A program made the translations under genes and the position numbers. Source: Phaeosaccion multiseriatum (Eukaryota > Ochrophyta, other classes). From it: a stretch of 64,000 nucleotides of DNA. The stretch is from NCBI GenBank assembly GCA_965112735.1, contig OZ218952.1, forward strand, positions 4,030,001-4,094,000, written 5' to 3'. This document shows, piece after piece, positions 12,601 through 22,790 of the stretch (position 1 is its first letter; every line of letters starts with the position of its first letter). The notes beneath the pieces were generated by a model, which saw only the letters and a list, made by a program, of their open reading frames with translations, searched no databases and had not been told where the DNA came from.

Positions 12601-15136
12601 TGCTGCTGCTGCTGCTGCTGTTGTTGCTGTTGTCGGCAAATGTTGTAAGTAGCCCCTCAGCCTCGAGCAGCACACTGAGCAGGTCGAGGGCGAACTCCAG
12701 CGCCCCACAGCTCATGACAATGGCCAGCAAGGCTCGCAGCATCTGCAGCCGCAGCTCGGGGGTGCACAGGGTGGTCATGAGAAAGTCTCGAATCTGCCGA
12801 AGCGTCGCTAGCACATCAAAGCACTCGGTCGCTTCATCAGGCACGTTCACGCGTACGTCATATATCTCGAGGCTGGCGTTGTTGCCGTGAAGGTTCGCGC
12901 CGCTGCGGCCCCGCATGCGGAGGCGCACGTGCGTGATCTTCACCTCCTCTTCGTTCTTCGCTGCCCTGACTACTGCTTCTTCTGCGCCCGCTGATGCCCC
13001 TGTTGTTGCCCCTGCTGCGGTCGCCCTATCGTTCGCAACTGCCTGCTGCGCTGGCTGCTGCATGTGCTTGACGTTCCACAGCGACACGGCGTATCGATGC
13101 CTACACCCCGCCCCTGCCGCGGCCGTATTCCTGGCTGCGTCCATGAGAATGACTCCATCCTCCCCAGTCATATTGGCCCAGCTGGATCCGCCATCTGCAG
13201 ACGCTTCGAGCACCAACGTGTGGGGCGTGGCGTATTGCTTGGGTGTGGGGGCAGACGCATCTCCCGGCCCCCATTGGATTGTTACTGACGTAATGTTGGC
13301 CTGGGGTTTCAGAAGCGCCGCCTGTCGCCGTCGCCGTTGTTGGTGTGGTGGTGATGCATGTGAGGGAGGTGAGGGAGTGAAGGGGAAGAGAGTCAGCGAG
13401 AGGTGACCGCTCAACAGAGACTGACTGTATACACACGTCATGTCCCCCGCCTCGCTATACCCCCCCCCCCCCCCTCCCGCACAGCAAGACGTGCGCATAA
13501 CAATTGGTTGACAGATTGGTTCACCGACTTATTCATTTCCGCTGGCTGTAACACATACACATGAACACACATAAACACACACTCACCTGCCACGTGACCT
13601 CCGCTCCCGGGCCAATAGACTTGCTCTTCCACCCGACGTGCGCCCCCCGGGAGACGGCCAGGCAGGCCAGGGTGGAGGACATGCTCGCAGACGCGGACTC
13701 TGGGTCAAAGCCCTCCTCCCTCTCCGGCCCTGCCGGCAGGGGCGACCAGTACTTGAATAAACTCAGCGGGGGGAGCTTGGTGAGCATGCCATTGAGCATG
13801 TTAAAGGGCGCCTGCACCAGCCCAAGAGCTGCAGAAGAAGGGGTGGAACCGGTACTGCCACTGCCACTGGCGGTGGTGGTGTTGAGCGCTCCTGCCGCCC
13901 GCAGGACGGGGAGGAGCGAGGCGAGGCTGGATAGGCCGGTGAGCGCCACCGAGTTGAGCGTGAGGGCCAGGTGGACGTCAGCCTGCTTGTCGCTCGTGGG
14001 GAGGGGTGGGGCCAGCACCTTCAAGCGATAAGGGCTGCACTTGGACATTCGCTCAATGGTGATGATGCTCCCCACCTCTCGCAGGACGGCAAGGCGTCGC
14101 TGGAGGGTGGGGAGGAAGCTACCAGCGTTGAAGGACCGGGCTGGGGTGGGGGGGAGGAGGGAGGGGGATGCTGGAAAGGTCAGGGCACACTTGGAAGTAG
14201 TAATACAGACGACTAATGTTGGGGTTGGGCGTGGACGTGTGCGTGGACGCTGATGGAACTGAGGGACACGACTTTCAGGGAGCCTCTTCTGATGGCGCGC
14301 ACTACTCTATACTGTGGGCCACAAGTCAGACTCTCTGTGGCCACGCCTGAGACGGGTTTGACCCCTGCTAGGCCCCTCAGGGCATTACCCCTCAGGGCTG
14401 GATAGGTATGGGCCCCTGTCCTCCTTTTGAGGCGAACGTACCGAGCTGCAGCTCGTCGAAGGACGCCTCCACCGCGGTTCGGCCCTCCAGGTGGTCCACG
14501 CCCGCACCCGCAGCCTCTTGCCACGCGCCCACACGCTCCTGTAGCAGCTGTCGATGCTTCTCGTCCAATGCGCTAGAGTGGAGGGAGGAGGTCAGGGGAG
14601 AAGAAGGGGAATCACGAGTGATTAAGATGGTGTTTACATGGCATGGCTGGGCCAGCAAGGGTACAGGGATTCTGCGTCTGTGTGTAACGAAGACCAGGGG
14701 AAAGCCCCTAGCAGCAGAGCATCACGTACAGCATCTGTGGATCGACATCTAATGTGACTTCCCACAGCAGCTTTTGGGGAGCGAAGTGGGTCGAGCGAAG
14801 TCGAGCCTTTCACAGAGGAGTCCACAAAACTCCTTTTCGGAGACGCACGCTATCCACACCGTTTACAATGTACCTGAAGTATGGGATATCCACCACAGCC
14901 GCCAGGGCACCGTCCATCCCTTCTGCATTGTCGAGCATGGCGTTGATGAAGGCATCGTCCAGGAGGTGTCTGATGGCACACTCTCTGAAGGAGGGGTGGC
15001 TTGTAAGCTCCTCCCATGTGGAGCACTGCTGTGCAAGTGGACATGCACAGCCGGTGGTCTTCTTGCCCTTGCGCAGTCGGAGCTGGTGCTCTGCAGAGGA
15101 AGGGGCAAAGGGCCCATGGGAAGATGCCTGCCCCAT
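1..15136 (-). CDS. Giant multi-SPRY, F5/8C-like scaffold protein (3' end outside window)
   Basis: Seven exons fit with matching phases: 15136-14874, 14572-14442, 14140-13587, 13321-12163, 11863-6720, 6482-6362 and 6172 to the left edge, about 4,514 codons with no stop yet. Domain order: helical N-terminus; an F5/8C (discoidin)-like module at about residues 275-460 (TIQWGPGD, LEASADGGSSW, LEIYDVRV); SPRY-1 at about 640-800 (GVWEWEMRLE, YCNGQ, GVHPLVCFYGSHKSVRLL); a long low-complexity region; helical armadillo-like segments; SPRY-2 encoded at about 6480-5690 (GKAAWEFMLES, CSVFGLGV, LYPCCGSYRSGVKI); SPRY-3 at about 4985-4320; a C2-like stretch near 3350-3070; and more helical sequence. Very long Gly, Glu, Asp, Ser, Ala and Gln runs interrupt the domains. 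SPRY modules bind protein partners. Giant proteins combining SPRY and F5/8C-like modules are often ubiquitin-ligase scaffolds, but any catalytic end is outside the window. The start ATG at 15136 is the first in frame; repeats lie upstream. Confidence -1.
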
Positions 15137-15538
15137 TTTGGTGTGTAATGATTAAGCAGTAGCAGTAACCCACCGCTACTGCTGCGACCTCCTCCTGCCT
15201 ACTGCTTTTGCGGTGATACGTCCCCGCTCTCTTCTTGTGCCTACTGTACAACTTGAGATTTTTGTCTCTATCCTTGCCGCTCCGTTAGGGCCATGCCCTG
15301 TATGCCTCTAAATTTTTTCGCCTCATCAATCAACGCCTTACTGTATTTTTTCTCCCTTTATCCCTTCGGCTCCAGACTGGCCTAGAAGCCTATGCTCTAG
15401 GCCCTAGGCCGAGCGGCCTACGCCCGCTCTAGGCCTAGGCCGGCGGCCGTTGGCCGCTCTAGGCCGGCCATTTTTTCTCCCTAGGCCGGCAGTTCTAGGC
15501 CTAGGCCTCGACCTATCTGATTAGTAATTACCGCCGGC

Positions 15539-15651
15539 GCAGCCGGCCTGATTACTGATTATGACCGGCGCCAGCCGGCCTGAGTACTGATTATGCGCCA
15601 GCCGGGGGCTGATTACTGATTACGGCCGGCGCACACCGTAATCTTGTCCAG
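15539..15651 (+). repeat. Left copy of GC-rich repeat flanking the (AGGG)n array (family C)
   Basis: This stretch is made of imperfect units of about 30 bp pairing CTGATTACTGATTATG with CCGGCGCCAGCCGG-like palindromes, and ends ACCGTAATCTTGTCC. A direct copy lies on the far side of the (AGGG)n array, and a diverged relative lies at 54505-54705. The palindromic cores could form hairpins. Confidence -1.
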
Positions 15652-15657
15652 GGTCGA

Positions 15658-17231
15658 AGGGAGGGAGGGAGGGAGGGAGGGAGGGAGGGAGGGAGGGAGG
15701 GAGGGAGGGAGGGAGGGAGGGAGGGAGGGAGGGAGGGAGGGAGGGAGGGAGGGAGGGAGGGAGGGAGGGAGGGAGGGAGGGAGGGAGGGAGGGAGGGAGG
15801 GAGGGAGGGAGGGAGGGAGGGAGGGAGGGAGGGAGGGAGGGAGGGAGGGAGGGAGGGAGGGAGGGAGGGAGGGAGGGAGGGAGGGAGGGAGGGAGGGAGG
15901 GAGGGAGGGAGGGAGGGAGGGAGGGAGGGAGGGAGGGAGGGAGGGAGGGAGGGAGGGAGGGAGGGAGGGAGGGAGGGAGGGAGGGAGGGAGGGAGGGAGG
16001 GAGGGAGGGAGGGAGGGAGGGAGGGAGGGAGGGAGGGAGGGAGGGAGGGAGGGAGGGAGGGAGGGAGGGAGGGAGGGAGGGAGGGAGGGAGGGAGGGAGG
16101 GAGGGAGGGAGGGAGGGAGGGAGGGAGGGAGGGAGGGAGGGAGGGAGGGAGGGAGGGAGGGAGGGAGGGAGGGAGGGAGGGAGGGAGGGAGGGAGGGAGG
16201 GAGGGAGGGAGGGAGGGAGGGAGGGAGGGAGGGAGGGAGGGAGGGAGGGAGGGAGGGAGGGAGGGAGGGAGGGAGGGAGGGAGGGAGGGAGGGAGGGAGG
16301 GAGGGAGGGAGGGAGGGAGGGAGGGAGGGAGGGAGGGAGGGAGGGAGGGAGGGAGGGAGGGAGGGAGGGAGGGAGGGAGGGAGGGAGGGAGGGAGGGAGG
16401 GAGGGAGGGAGGGAGGGAGGGAGGGAGGGAGGGAGGGAGGGAGGGAGGGAGGGAGGGAGGGAGGGAGGGAGGGAGGGAGGGAGGGAGGGAGGGAGGGAGG
16501 GAGGGAGGGAGGGAGGGAGGGAGGGAGGGAGGGAGGGAGGGAGGGAGGGAGGGAGGGAGGGAGGGAGGGAGGGAGGGAGGGAGGGAGGGAGGGAGGGAGG
16601 GAGGGAGGGAGGGAGGGAGGGAGGGAGGGAGGGAGGGAGGGAGGGAGGGAGGGAGGGAGGGAGGGAGGGAGGGAGGGAGGGAGGGAGGGAGGGAGGGAGG
16701 GAGGGAGGGAGGGAGGGAGGGAGGGAGGGAGGGAGGGAGGGAGGGAGGGAGGGAGGGAGGGAGGGAGGGAGGGAGGGAGGGAGGGAGGGAGGGAGGGAGG
16801 GAGGGAGGGAGGGAGGGAGGGAGGGAGGGAGGGAGGGAGGGAGGGAGGGAGGGAGGGAGGGAGGGAGGGAGGGAGGGAGGGAGGGAGGGAGGGAGGGAGG
16901 GAGGGAGGGAGGGAGGGAGGGAGGGAGGGAGGGAGGGAGGGAGGGAGGGAGGGAGGGAGGGAGGGAGGGAGGGAGGGAGGGAGGGAGGGAGGGAGGGAGG
17001 GAGGGAGGGAGGGAGGGAGGGAGGGAGGGAGGGAGGGAGGGAGGGAGGGAGGGAGGGAGGGAGGGAGGGAGGGAGGGAGGGAGGGAGGGAGGGAGGGAGG
17101 GAGGGAGGGAGGGAGGGAGGGAGGGAGGGAGGGAGGGAGGGAGGGAGGGAGGGAGGGAGGGAGGGAGGGAGGGAGGGAGGGAGGGAGGGAGGGAGGGAGG
17201 GAGGGAGGGAGGGAGGGAGGGAGGGAGGGAG
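15658..17231 (+). repeat. Perfect (AGGG)n array, about 393 units
   Basis: 1,574 bp of uninterrupted AGGG. One strand is pure purine with GGG every 4 nt, so G-quadruplex or triplex formation is possible. The open frame across it (a Gly-Arg-Glu-Gly repeat) is a by-product of the repeat, not a gene. Copy number in the assembly may not equal the true number. Confidence -1.
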
Positions 17232-17374
17232 CAGCCGGCCTGATTACTGATTATGACCGGCGCCAGCCGGTCTGGTTGCTTACAGCCGGTGACCAGCCGG
17301 CCTGATTACTGATTTTGCGCCGGCCGGGGGCTGATTACCGGTTACGGCCGGCGCACACCGTAATCTTGTCCAGG
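17231..17374 (+). repeat. Right copy of GC-rich repeat flanking the (AGGG)n array (family C)
   Basis: A direct copy of 15539-15651, starting GCAGCCGGCCTGATTACTG and ending ACCGTAATCTTGTCC, but about 30 bp longer because it carries one extra internal unit. The direct-repeat arrangement suggests that the array expanded inside a duplicated copy of this repeat. Confidence -1.
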
Positions 17375-17519
17375 TCCTAGGCCGGGAGGGCTGCGCCCAA
17401 AATAGGCCTAGGCCGGGGACCTGCGGCCCCCTCTAGGCCTAGGCCGGGGGCCTGCGGCCCCCCTAGGCCGGCCGCATTTCGTCTCTAGGCCTAGGCTTCT
17501 AGGCCAGTCTGGAGCCGAA

Positions 17520-17627
17520 TCCCTGACGTGCTATCGACCACATTCTCGATAGCATGCTATCGGCCGCCGGCCGATAGTAGATAGCACGCCGGCCGCGGCG
17601 GCGATAGCGGATAGCACGTCAGGGGTC
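17520..17627. mobile_element. Short palindromic MITE-like element (family B)
   Basis: The left end reads CCCTGACGTGCTATCG and the right end is its reverse complement (GATAGCACGTCAGGGG), around CGATAGCATGCTATCGG and GCCGCGGCGGCGATAG palindromes. A related copy at 23298-23387 shares the ACATTCTCGATAGC core. The family-A element abuts its left end, so A probably inserted at or beside B. No coding capacity. Confidence -1.
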
Positions 17628-17755
17628 GAAAAGAAGCTTGCTTGACAACATGTATCGAGGGAAAGAACACCCAGCAGGACATACATTACAGGCAAACAGC
17701 CCAGAGAGAGCCCTCATGAGCACCACAACGCACGGCAATGGCTCTTTTTTCCTTT

Positions 17756-18530
17756 CTACCTCGCACCACCACCGACCCGCATCACCACCATCCCCGGGTT
17801 GCGCTCATCTTCCCATGCTTCGAGGCCCTGCCTCTCCTGCAAAGAGGCCAGCACAGTGAGCTTGAGAACGCTGACGCTGTCCTTGCTGCCTCGGCCTCGG
17901 TCTGTGATGACTTACGTCTTAGCCCCTGGCTTCGCCTCTAACTTGCTCGTTTGCCTTGTGAAGTCGTGCAGGTCCATCTCGCTCGCAGGCACCAGCCAGT
18001 GTTTCAAGATGCCCTCCGACATGGCCTCTGCGTACAGCTCGTCAGCAGCCTCCTCGTCGCCACCCTCCTGCAAAGCGCCAATGGTAGCGTTTTTGTAGGT
18101 GATTTGATTGGGGGCAAGGCCTTCCTCCTTCAATTTTTCCTTTTTCCTTTTCGCTTACATCACACTGAAGAGCTTCAGGACCTGTGTACATTCGCCAGCT
18201 CTGCGACACGCCGTGATGATAGTGCTGTAGGTCCTCTCTGTCCTCTCTTCACGGGGTTCCTTTGTCCTTGCTTGCTTCTTCTCAATATTCAGGGCCTCCA
18301 CTGGGAGTAAGGGGGGTTTAGCTCTTTCCCCTCCCTTCTACCTGATAACACTCGTCGGCTCGATCGGCCCAATGCCCTCCTTCTTCGTCTCTTCCAGAAG
18401 TTTCAAAGCGCCCTAGCACCGCCCGCACTTCCCAATCGCGGAAATGGAAGCTTTGAGACAGTGAGGGGGGGAAGGAGGAGGAGGGGAGAGGATTCCTCAT
18501 GAGCTGCATATACCTCGCCTTGTCAAGCCC
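17756..18530 (-). pseudogene. Decayed PPR-SMR gene copy
   Basis: The reverse strand matches the PPR-SMR gene at 51656-54369 in order but with most repeats missing. Near 18515-18370 are shifted-frame remnants of the N-terminal region (CATTTCCGCGATTGGGAAGT is shared at nucleotide level). About 18260-18170 resembles RTYSTIITACRRAGE. 18133-17912 encodes ALQEGGDEEAADELYAEAM, then HDFTRQTSK. A stop falls inside the SMR domain where the intact gene has Lys (near 17912). After it come ITDRGRGSK and a tail ending at 17756. The frameshifts, the stop and the loss of nearly all PPR motifs make it non-functional. Confidence -1.
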
Positions 18531-18757
18531 CCACCGTTCCCCAGTAGAGAGTGGGACCATTGTTGCTCACTCTCCCTGCGCGTCCTTCTTTGCCAGGACC
18601 ATCGTGAGGTGATCGACAGTTTCGTTTATGTGTTCTTTTACCCTTCGTATTATTTGTATTTGAGGGGGGTTCCTTTTCCCTCCTTCTCTTTTCGCCATTA
18701 CACTACTTCTCCTTTTGCCACTACACGTTACTTGCTCCTCTCCTCCTTTCCTCGTCT

Positions 18758-19465
18758 ATGCTGTGCTGTGGCTCTACCGCTGATGTTTTGCCGGAGGGAA
18801 AGGACGTGATTGAGGATGCCGGTGGTCCCGAAGGCAAGCAGGCAAGCCCCGCAGCGGAATGGGCCAAGGAAAAAGTGGGCTCGCACAAATACCTGCCACC
18901 GAAGGCCGAAGCTATGGACGAGGGGTTTGTGGAGGAGGGCCTAATCCCGCAAAAGTACTGCTGGCTCTCCTGCATCTGTTCCTGCTTCGCCATGTTCACT
19001 GACATGGGCGGCCTGACCTTCCCGGCCTTCTGGGATGCCCACCTTGGCGGCCCAGGCTTCACCGACGTCTCTCAGGACGAGCTCTGCAGTACTGCCGAAG
19101 CCGTTCTCATTAAGCTTCTCGCTCCGGAGATCAAGGAGCTTGTCGACAATGGTGTCACCGAGGAGGATGCCCAAGAGAGGTGGTCAATTGCCATGGGCAT
19201 TGTTATGCTGCGCAACATGACGCAGGCGAAGGGCGACAACGCGGACATCACCCTGCACAACGCTCTGACGGGATCACCCGATGAAGCGTGCCCGGTGGAT
19301 GCCGAGAGGTGGTCTGGATGCGTCTGGAAGCCTGACCTGTTCGCAGAAGAGGGGGGGGATAAGCTCAACGGCGACGCGTACACAAAGGAGCAGCTGGAGA
19401 AGATCCTCGGGAGAACGGTTGAGGCTGATGAGATTGTGTGTGAGGAGGAGGAGGAGGAGGAGTAG
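18758..19465 (+). CDS. Conserved-looking acidic protein of unknown function, 235 aa
   Basis: A single uninterrupted exon from ATG 18758 to TAG 19463-19465. The protein begins MLCCGSTADV, has a central Cys-containing hydrophobic patch (residues about 68-95, including CWLSCICSCFAMF), several helical stretches with DEL..EAV and EEDAQERW character, and an acidic Glu-rich tail. No domain was recognised. Balanced composition, unlike the low-complexity ORFs around it, supports a real gene. The paired cysteines at positions 3-4 could be lipidated, but nothing proves it. Repeats and a PPR pseudogene lie upstream; the glutathione peroxidase gene converges downstream. Confidence -1.
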   Translation: MLCCGSTADVLPEGKDVIEDAGGPEGKQASPAAEWAKEKVGSHKYLPPKAEAMDEGFVEEGLIPQKYCWLSCICSCFAMFTDMGGLTFPAFWDAHLGGPGFTDVSQDELCSTAEAVLIKLLAPEIKELVDNGVTEEDAQERWSIAMGIVMLRNMTQAKGDNADITLHNALTGSPDEACPVDAERWSGCVWKPDLFAEEGGDKLNGDAYTKEQLEKILGRTVEADEIVCEEEEEEE

Positions 19466-20074
19466 GAGGTAGAAGGAGACTGAGGCGGAGCAGGAGCAGT
19501 AGCAGGAGGGGGAGAACTCGAGCAAGTCAGCGTTGCCGTCTGAAGACGAAAAACGCCCGCCCCTCACTCTTTTTTTTAATACCATTGTACTCACTACGAT
19601 ACATGTTCTTTCATGTTCTTTCTTCTATTCATTCAAAGCAACGAGCGCTTCTCGCCTTGCCTAAATGACTCGTTCCTTCACGTCAGGGGCCATCGTGAAT
19701 GCCTGCCTGAGTCCTTTTGCCTCACCGATGGAACTCTGCAAACCCCCCCCCCCCCAAGTGCTAACTCCTTTTAATTAACTCTTTTATGATTTCACCAAAT
19801 TCCTCCCTCCCTCCTCCTCTCCTCCATCCAAACGTATCCCCTCTGCCCTACTCTCCTCTCCCCCCCCCCCAACCCCCTCTTCCAGCCCCCCAAAAGAGGT
19901 ATGGTCAGATGCAACTCACGGGTTTGTATCACTCGTTCAAAAGCCGCAATCGTCATTCACTTCTTTCGGGTCGTCAGATAGAGAGAGGTAGATGAGAGGG
20001 ATAAGATGGGTGAGGAATACACCTTCCAACCCGCTCAGTTGTAATACACACATACACCCGCCACCCCTATCCGC
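19466..20074. other. Convergent 3' intergenic region
   Basis: Lies between the 235-aa gene and the glutathione peroxidase gene. Contains poly-C runs near 19745 and 19861 and T-rich stretches, with no convincing ORF. It should contain the peroxidase 3' UTR and hence any SECIS element. Reading the minus strand by eye I found ATGA- and TGAT-containing segments near 19920-19960 but no arrangement I would call a SECIS. Confidence -1.
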
Positions 20075-21590
20075 TTAGGTGGAGGAGGAAGAAGCGGCCG
20101 ATGCTGCCCCCTGTTGGTTCTGCTCAGGCGACGGCTTCGAGTCTTCCCCCCCCTCCTCCTCGCCGCCACTACCACTACCGCTCACGTCTTCGAGCAGTTT
20201 CAGGATGTCCTTCTCCATGCTCAGTGGAGAGTCTTTGGGGCCGAAGCGTCGCACGGGCTGGCCAGATCCATCCAAGAGGAACTTTCACAACACACCACAA
20301 GAGTAGTTTGCAGGTGCCGAGGTCCCACGCGGGGGGGGACACAATGAGAGAGTGAGGGATAGAAACAGTGAGAGGCAGAAGAGACAGGGGGAGGGGGGGA
20401 GAGAGAAGATGAAGGAGAGAGGCAGAAGAGACAAGGGAGAGAAAGATGAAAGAGGGAGAGAGTACGGATGGCTGGAGAAGTCGGGGTTGTAGGAGGAAGA
20501 GGTGGAGGCAAGAAGGCATGGGCGCAGCAAGCGAAAAGTGGAACTGGGCTCATGGTCACTCCGTACCCAGCTCCCATTCAGAGGCCGAGGTGGACATTCC
20601 TCCCCTGAGGGTCCACCCACCGCGCCAGCACCACACCCTTTCCTGACTCTCCCTGCGCCCCTCCACTGCCATCGCCTCTCACCTTGGAGAAGTTCCACTT
20701 GATGCTGTCTGTGATAAAACCCTTGAGGGCGCCCTTCAACCACTTGTAGAGCGGGTGTGCCTTGGAGTCGTTGACTTTGATCTTGCCAAACACGGGGAAG
20801 GTCACGCCGTAGCCCTTTGCGAAGGCCTGAATCGCCTCGTTGTCACCGGGTTCTTGGCCTCCAAACTGTGACATTCACAGAATCACACACACGACATGGA
20901 GACGGAGCGAGAGAGAGAGACAGGGAGAGAGGGAGCGAGAGAGAGAGAGAGAGCAAGAAAGAGGGAGAGAAAGCAAGAGAGAGAGGGAGAGCAGCGGCCG
21001 ACCGCAGCGTGAGGATGAGGGACCGGGACAGGAGAGAAAACGAGGGGGCGGGCATAATCATGTGTGCTGTGTACGGGAACCTCAACAGTAAACTACCAAC
21101 CTGGTTGCAAGGGAAGGCCATGATTTCGAGACCATGGTTTTTGTACTTTCCGTACAGCTGGACCAGTTCCTTGTAGTTCTGGTCCGTCAGGCCTGAGGAG
21201 GGAGGGACGTCCGAGGAGGGAGGTCAAAGGAAGAGAAAAGGGGTCGGGAAGGGAGATGGGGGAATAGGGGAAGTCCACAGGGGGCGGCGAGAGAGGGCCG
21301 TTCGGGTGGGGCAAGGACGTATCCGGGCATTACCTCATTTACTCGCCACATTGACGATGAGGAATGCCTGCAAGTAGCATACGTAGTAGCAGCGGGGATC
21401 AGGGGTGAGTGTGAAAAAAATCCTGGAGAAAAAGGGGAGTGTCATTCGCACGCACCTTCGTCCCCTTTCCTTCGTAAGACTTGAGCTCCACTGGGTTATC
21501 CTCCGCGTCGGGAACAGTGAAATTGAAGAGGGTCTGGCCAGCCCCGGCGACTGGCTTGCTGGCCGACAGCCTTCGCAGCATCTTGTTCAT
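20075..21590 (-). CDS. Glutathione peroxidase, selenocysteine-type (in-frame TGA)
   Basis: Five exons with matching phases: 21590-21456, 21367-21334, 21192-21101, 20865-20683 and 20281-20075, giving 216 residues. The product reads AFLIVNVASK, then TGA (21337-21335), then GLTDQNYKELV, exactly where GPx enzymes have the catalytic Sec or Cys. The rest of the tetrad is present: Gln91 (CNQFGGQEPG) and Trp144-Asn145 (KWNFSKFLLDG). The enzyme reduces peroxides with thiol donors. The N-terminus MNKMLRRLSASKPV may be an organelle presequence. ATG 21590 was chosen because the upstream in-frame ATG (21623) is followed by an acceptor-like CTTTTTCAAG. The C-terminus has an unusual acidic and Ser-rich tail. 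If TGA is not decoded, the product would stop at 55 residues, which the intact downstream conservation argues against. Confidence -1.
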
Positions 21591-21799
21591 CTTGAAAAAG
21601 AGGGGATGAGGCGGAAAAATCATCCGTCCTCTCAGACAGCTCGCTCACAAATGTCGGCGAAGATCTAACACATGTACCTTGTGTCCATCTGTCCCCCCCT
21701 GATATCGGCCTCGCTGGTGCTCCTTGCTGCCCTCTTCCCACATTAACGCACTGAGTCTGTGCGTAGGTATCCTTACTACCACTGCCATCATCATCTACC
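21591..21799. promoter_or_regulatory. Short divergent intergenic region (probable shared promoter)
   Basis: Only 209 bp separate the start codons of the glutathione peroxidase gene (minus) and the PTPS-family gene (plus), so both promoters and 5' UTRs must share this segment unless upstream non-coding exons exist. No TATA box or named motif could be assigned. Confidence -1.
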
Positions 21800-22668
21800 A
21801 TGGCAGAACATCCCGAGGAGGCGATGAAGGAGGGCGTGAAGCGGCGGAGGCAGGAAGATCGCTTCAGCGAATACGAGGTCTTTGTCGGCAAGGAGAACTT
21901 CAAGTTCAATGCAGCGCATTTCGTGGCATTTCAGGGCTTCCGTGAGCGGCTGCACGGCCACAATTACGCCGTCGGGGTGCGGCTGAGGGGTAGAAAGAAC
22001 ATCAGCTCTGATGGCTACGTCATGGACTTTGGTGATGTGAAGAAGGCAACTCGACTCCTCTGCAAGCAGATGAATGAGCGCTTCCTCGTGCCTGCGCGAA
22101 GTGACGTTATGGCGATTACGGAGGAGGGCCCGCAGCTGTGCTTGAAGTGTGAGGACGGGGCCTCCTTCTCCATGCCCAAGGTATTGATTGAAACGACGAG
22201 AAACAAAAGAACGCGAATCCAGGGGGAATGCCCACCCCCCGTTTCTTTTTTTAACTCAGTCCCCTATGAAGAAGTATCCTGCCTGCGACGATGATGGCGC
22301 CAGTGCACTCACTCCGCCTCATGTCCATTCATCCCTCCTTTCTCTTTGTTTCCTGCTGTTGCTACTGTTTCTTCTTCGTGTGCGCGTTCGGTTCTTCGTA
22401 CCAGTCCGATTGCATCATGCTCCCCATCATGCACAGCACCGCAGAAGAGCTGGCGCACTACCTCTACAACAAGTTGGTGGAGCACTTCACGCTAGAGCAC
22501 CTCCAGGCGAGGGGCATTTGGCAGATGGAGGTCTCCGTGGCCGAGATGCCGAGACAGGAGGCCGTGTTCAAGGCCACACTGCCCGACCACATAGAAGATC
22601 TGGTGTGGGACAGTCCATGTCTAACGAGACCACGGGCTTGCTTTGGGGGGGGGGGGGAGGAGAGCTGA
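21800..22668 (+). CDS. 6-pyruvoyl-tetrahydropterin synthase family protein (PTPS-III-like?)
   Basis: Two exons, 21800-22180 and 22405-22668, phase 0, 214 aa. The PTPS fold signature is clear: FNAAHF gives His40, and the LHGHNY motif gives His52 and His54, the three zinc ligands. Later motifs are DGYVMDFGDVK and EVSVAEMPRQEAVF. The Cys that normally precedes HGH is absent; the segment reads GFRERLHGHNY with Glu49 nearby. In the PTPS-III group a Glu replaces the catalytic Cys, and the enzyme makes 6-hydroxymethyl-dihydropterin for folate synthesis. That assignment is inference; a BH4-pathway PTPS is the alternative. The final 15-20 residues run into a poly-G tract and may be mis-called. Confidence -1.
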
Positions 22669-22790
22669 GAGGCGTGTCTTGCTTGAGGGGGATGGGGAAA
22701 GAGAGGGGGAGAGAGAGAGAGAGAGAGGGAGGGGGAGAGAGAGAGAGACAGAGGGATGACATTCGTTGATCACTTTTAGTCTTTTTCCTA

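Larger units (their letters stand above)
15365..17519. mobile_element. 2.15-kb non-autonomous element with 26-bp terminal inverted repeats (family A)
   Basis: The ends at 15365-15390 and 17494-17519 are perfect 26-bp inverted repeats beginning TTCGGCTCCAGACTGG. They are flanked by TCCC on both sides (15361-15364 and 17520-17523), a likely 4-bp target-site duplication. The interior has no coding sequence: palindromic GGCCTAGGCC-rich arms, two copies of another repeat, and a huge (AGGG)n array. A 138-bp relative with the same left end lies at 27245-27382. No transposase is present, so any mobility would be in trans. Superfamily not assigned. Confidence -1.

Noticed and set aside
15644-17305. 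A 553-codon plus-strand ORF of GREG repeats
   Set aside because: It is the translation of the (AGGG)n array; no splice signals, promoter or flanking coding sequence support it.
19900-19975. Candidate SECIS (ATGA...TGAT on the minus strand)
   Set aside because: The spacing is too short and the intervening helix does not pair; left for a covariance-model search.
20809-21060. Arg/Glu-rich plus-strand ORFs near the GPx gene
   Set aside because: They arise from (GA)n runs in a GPx intron.
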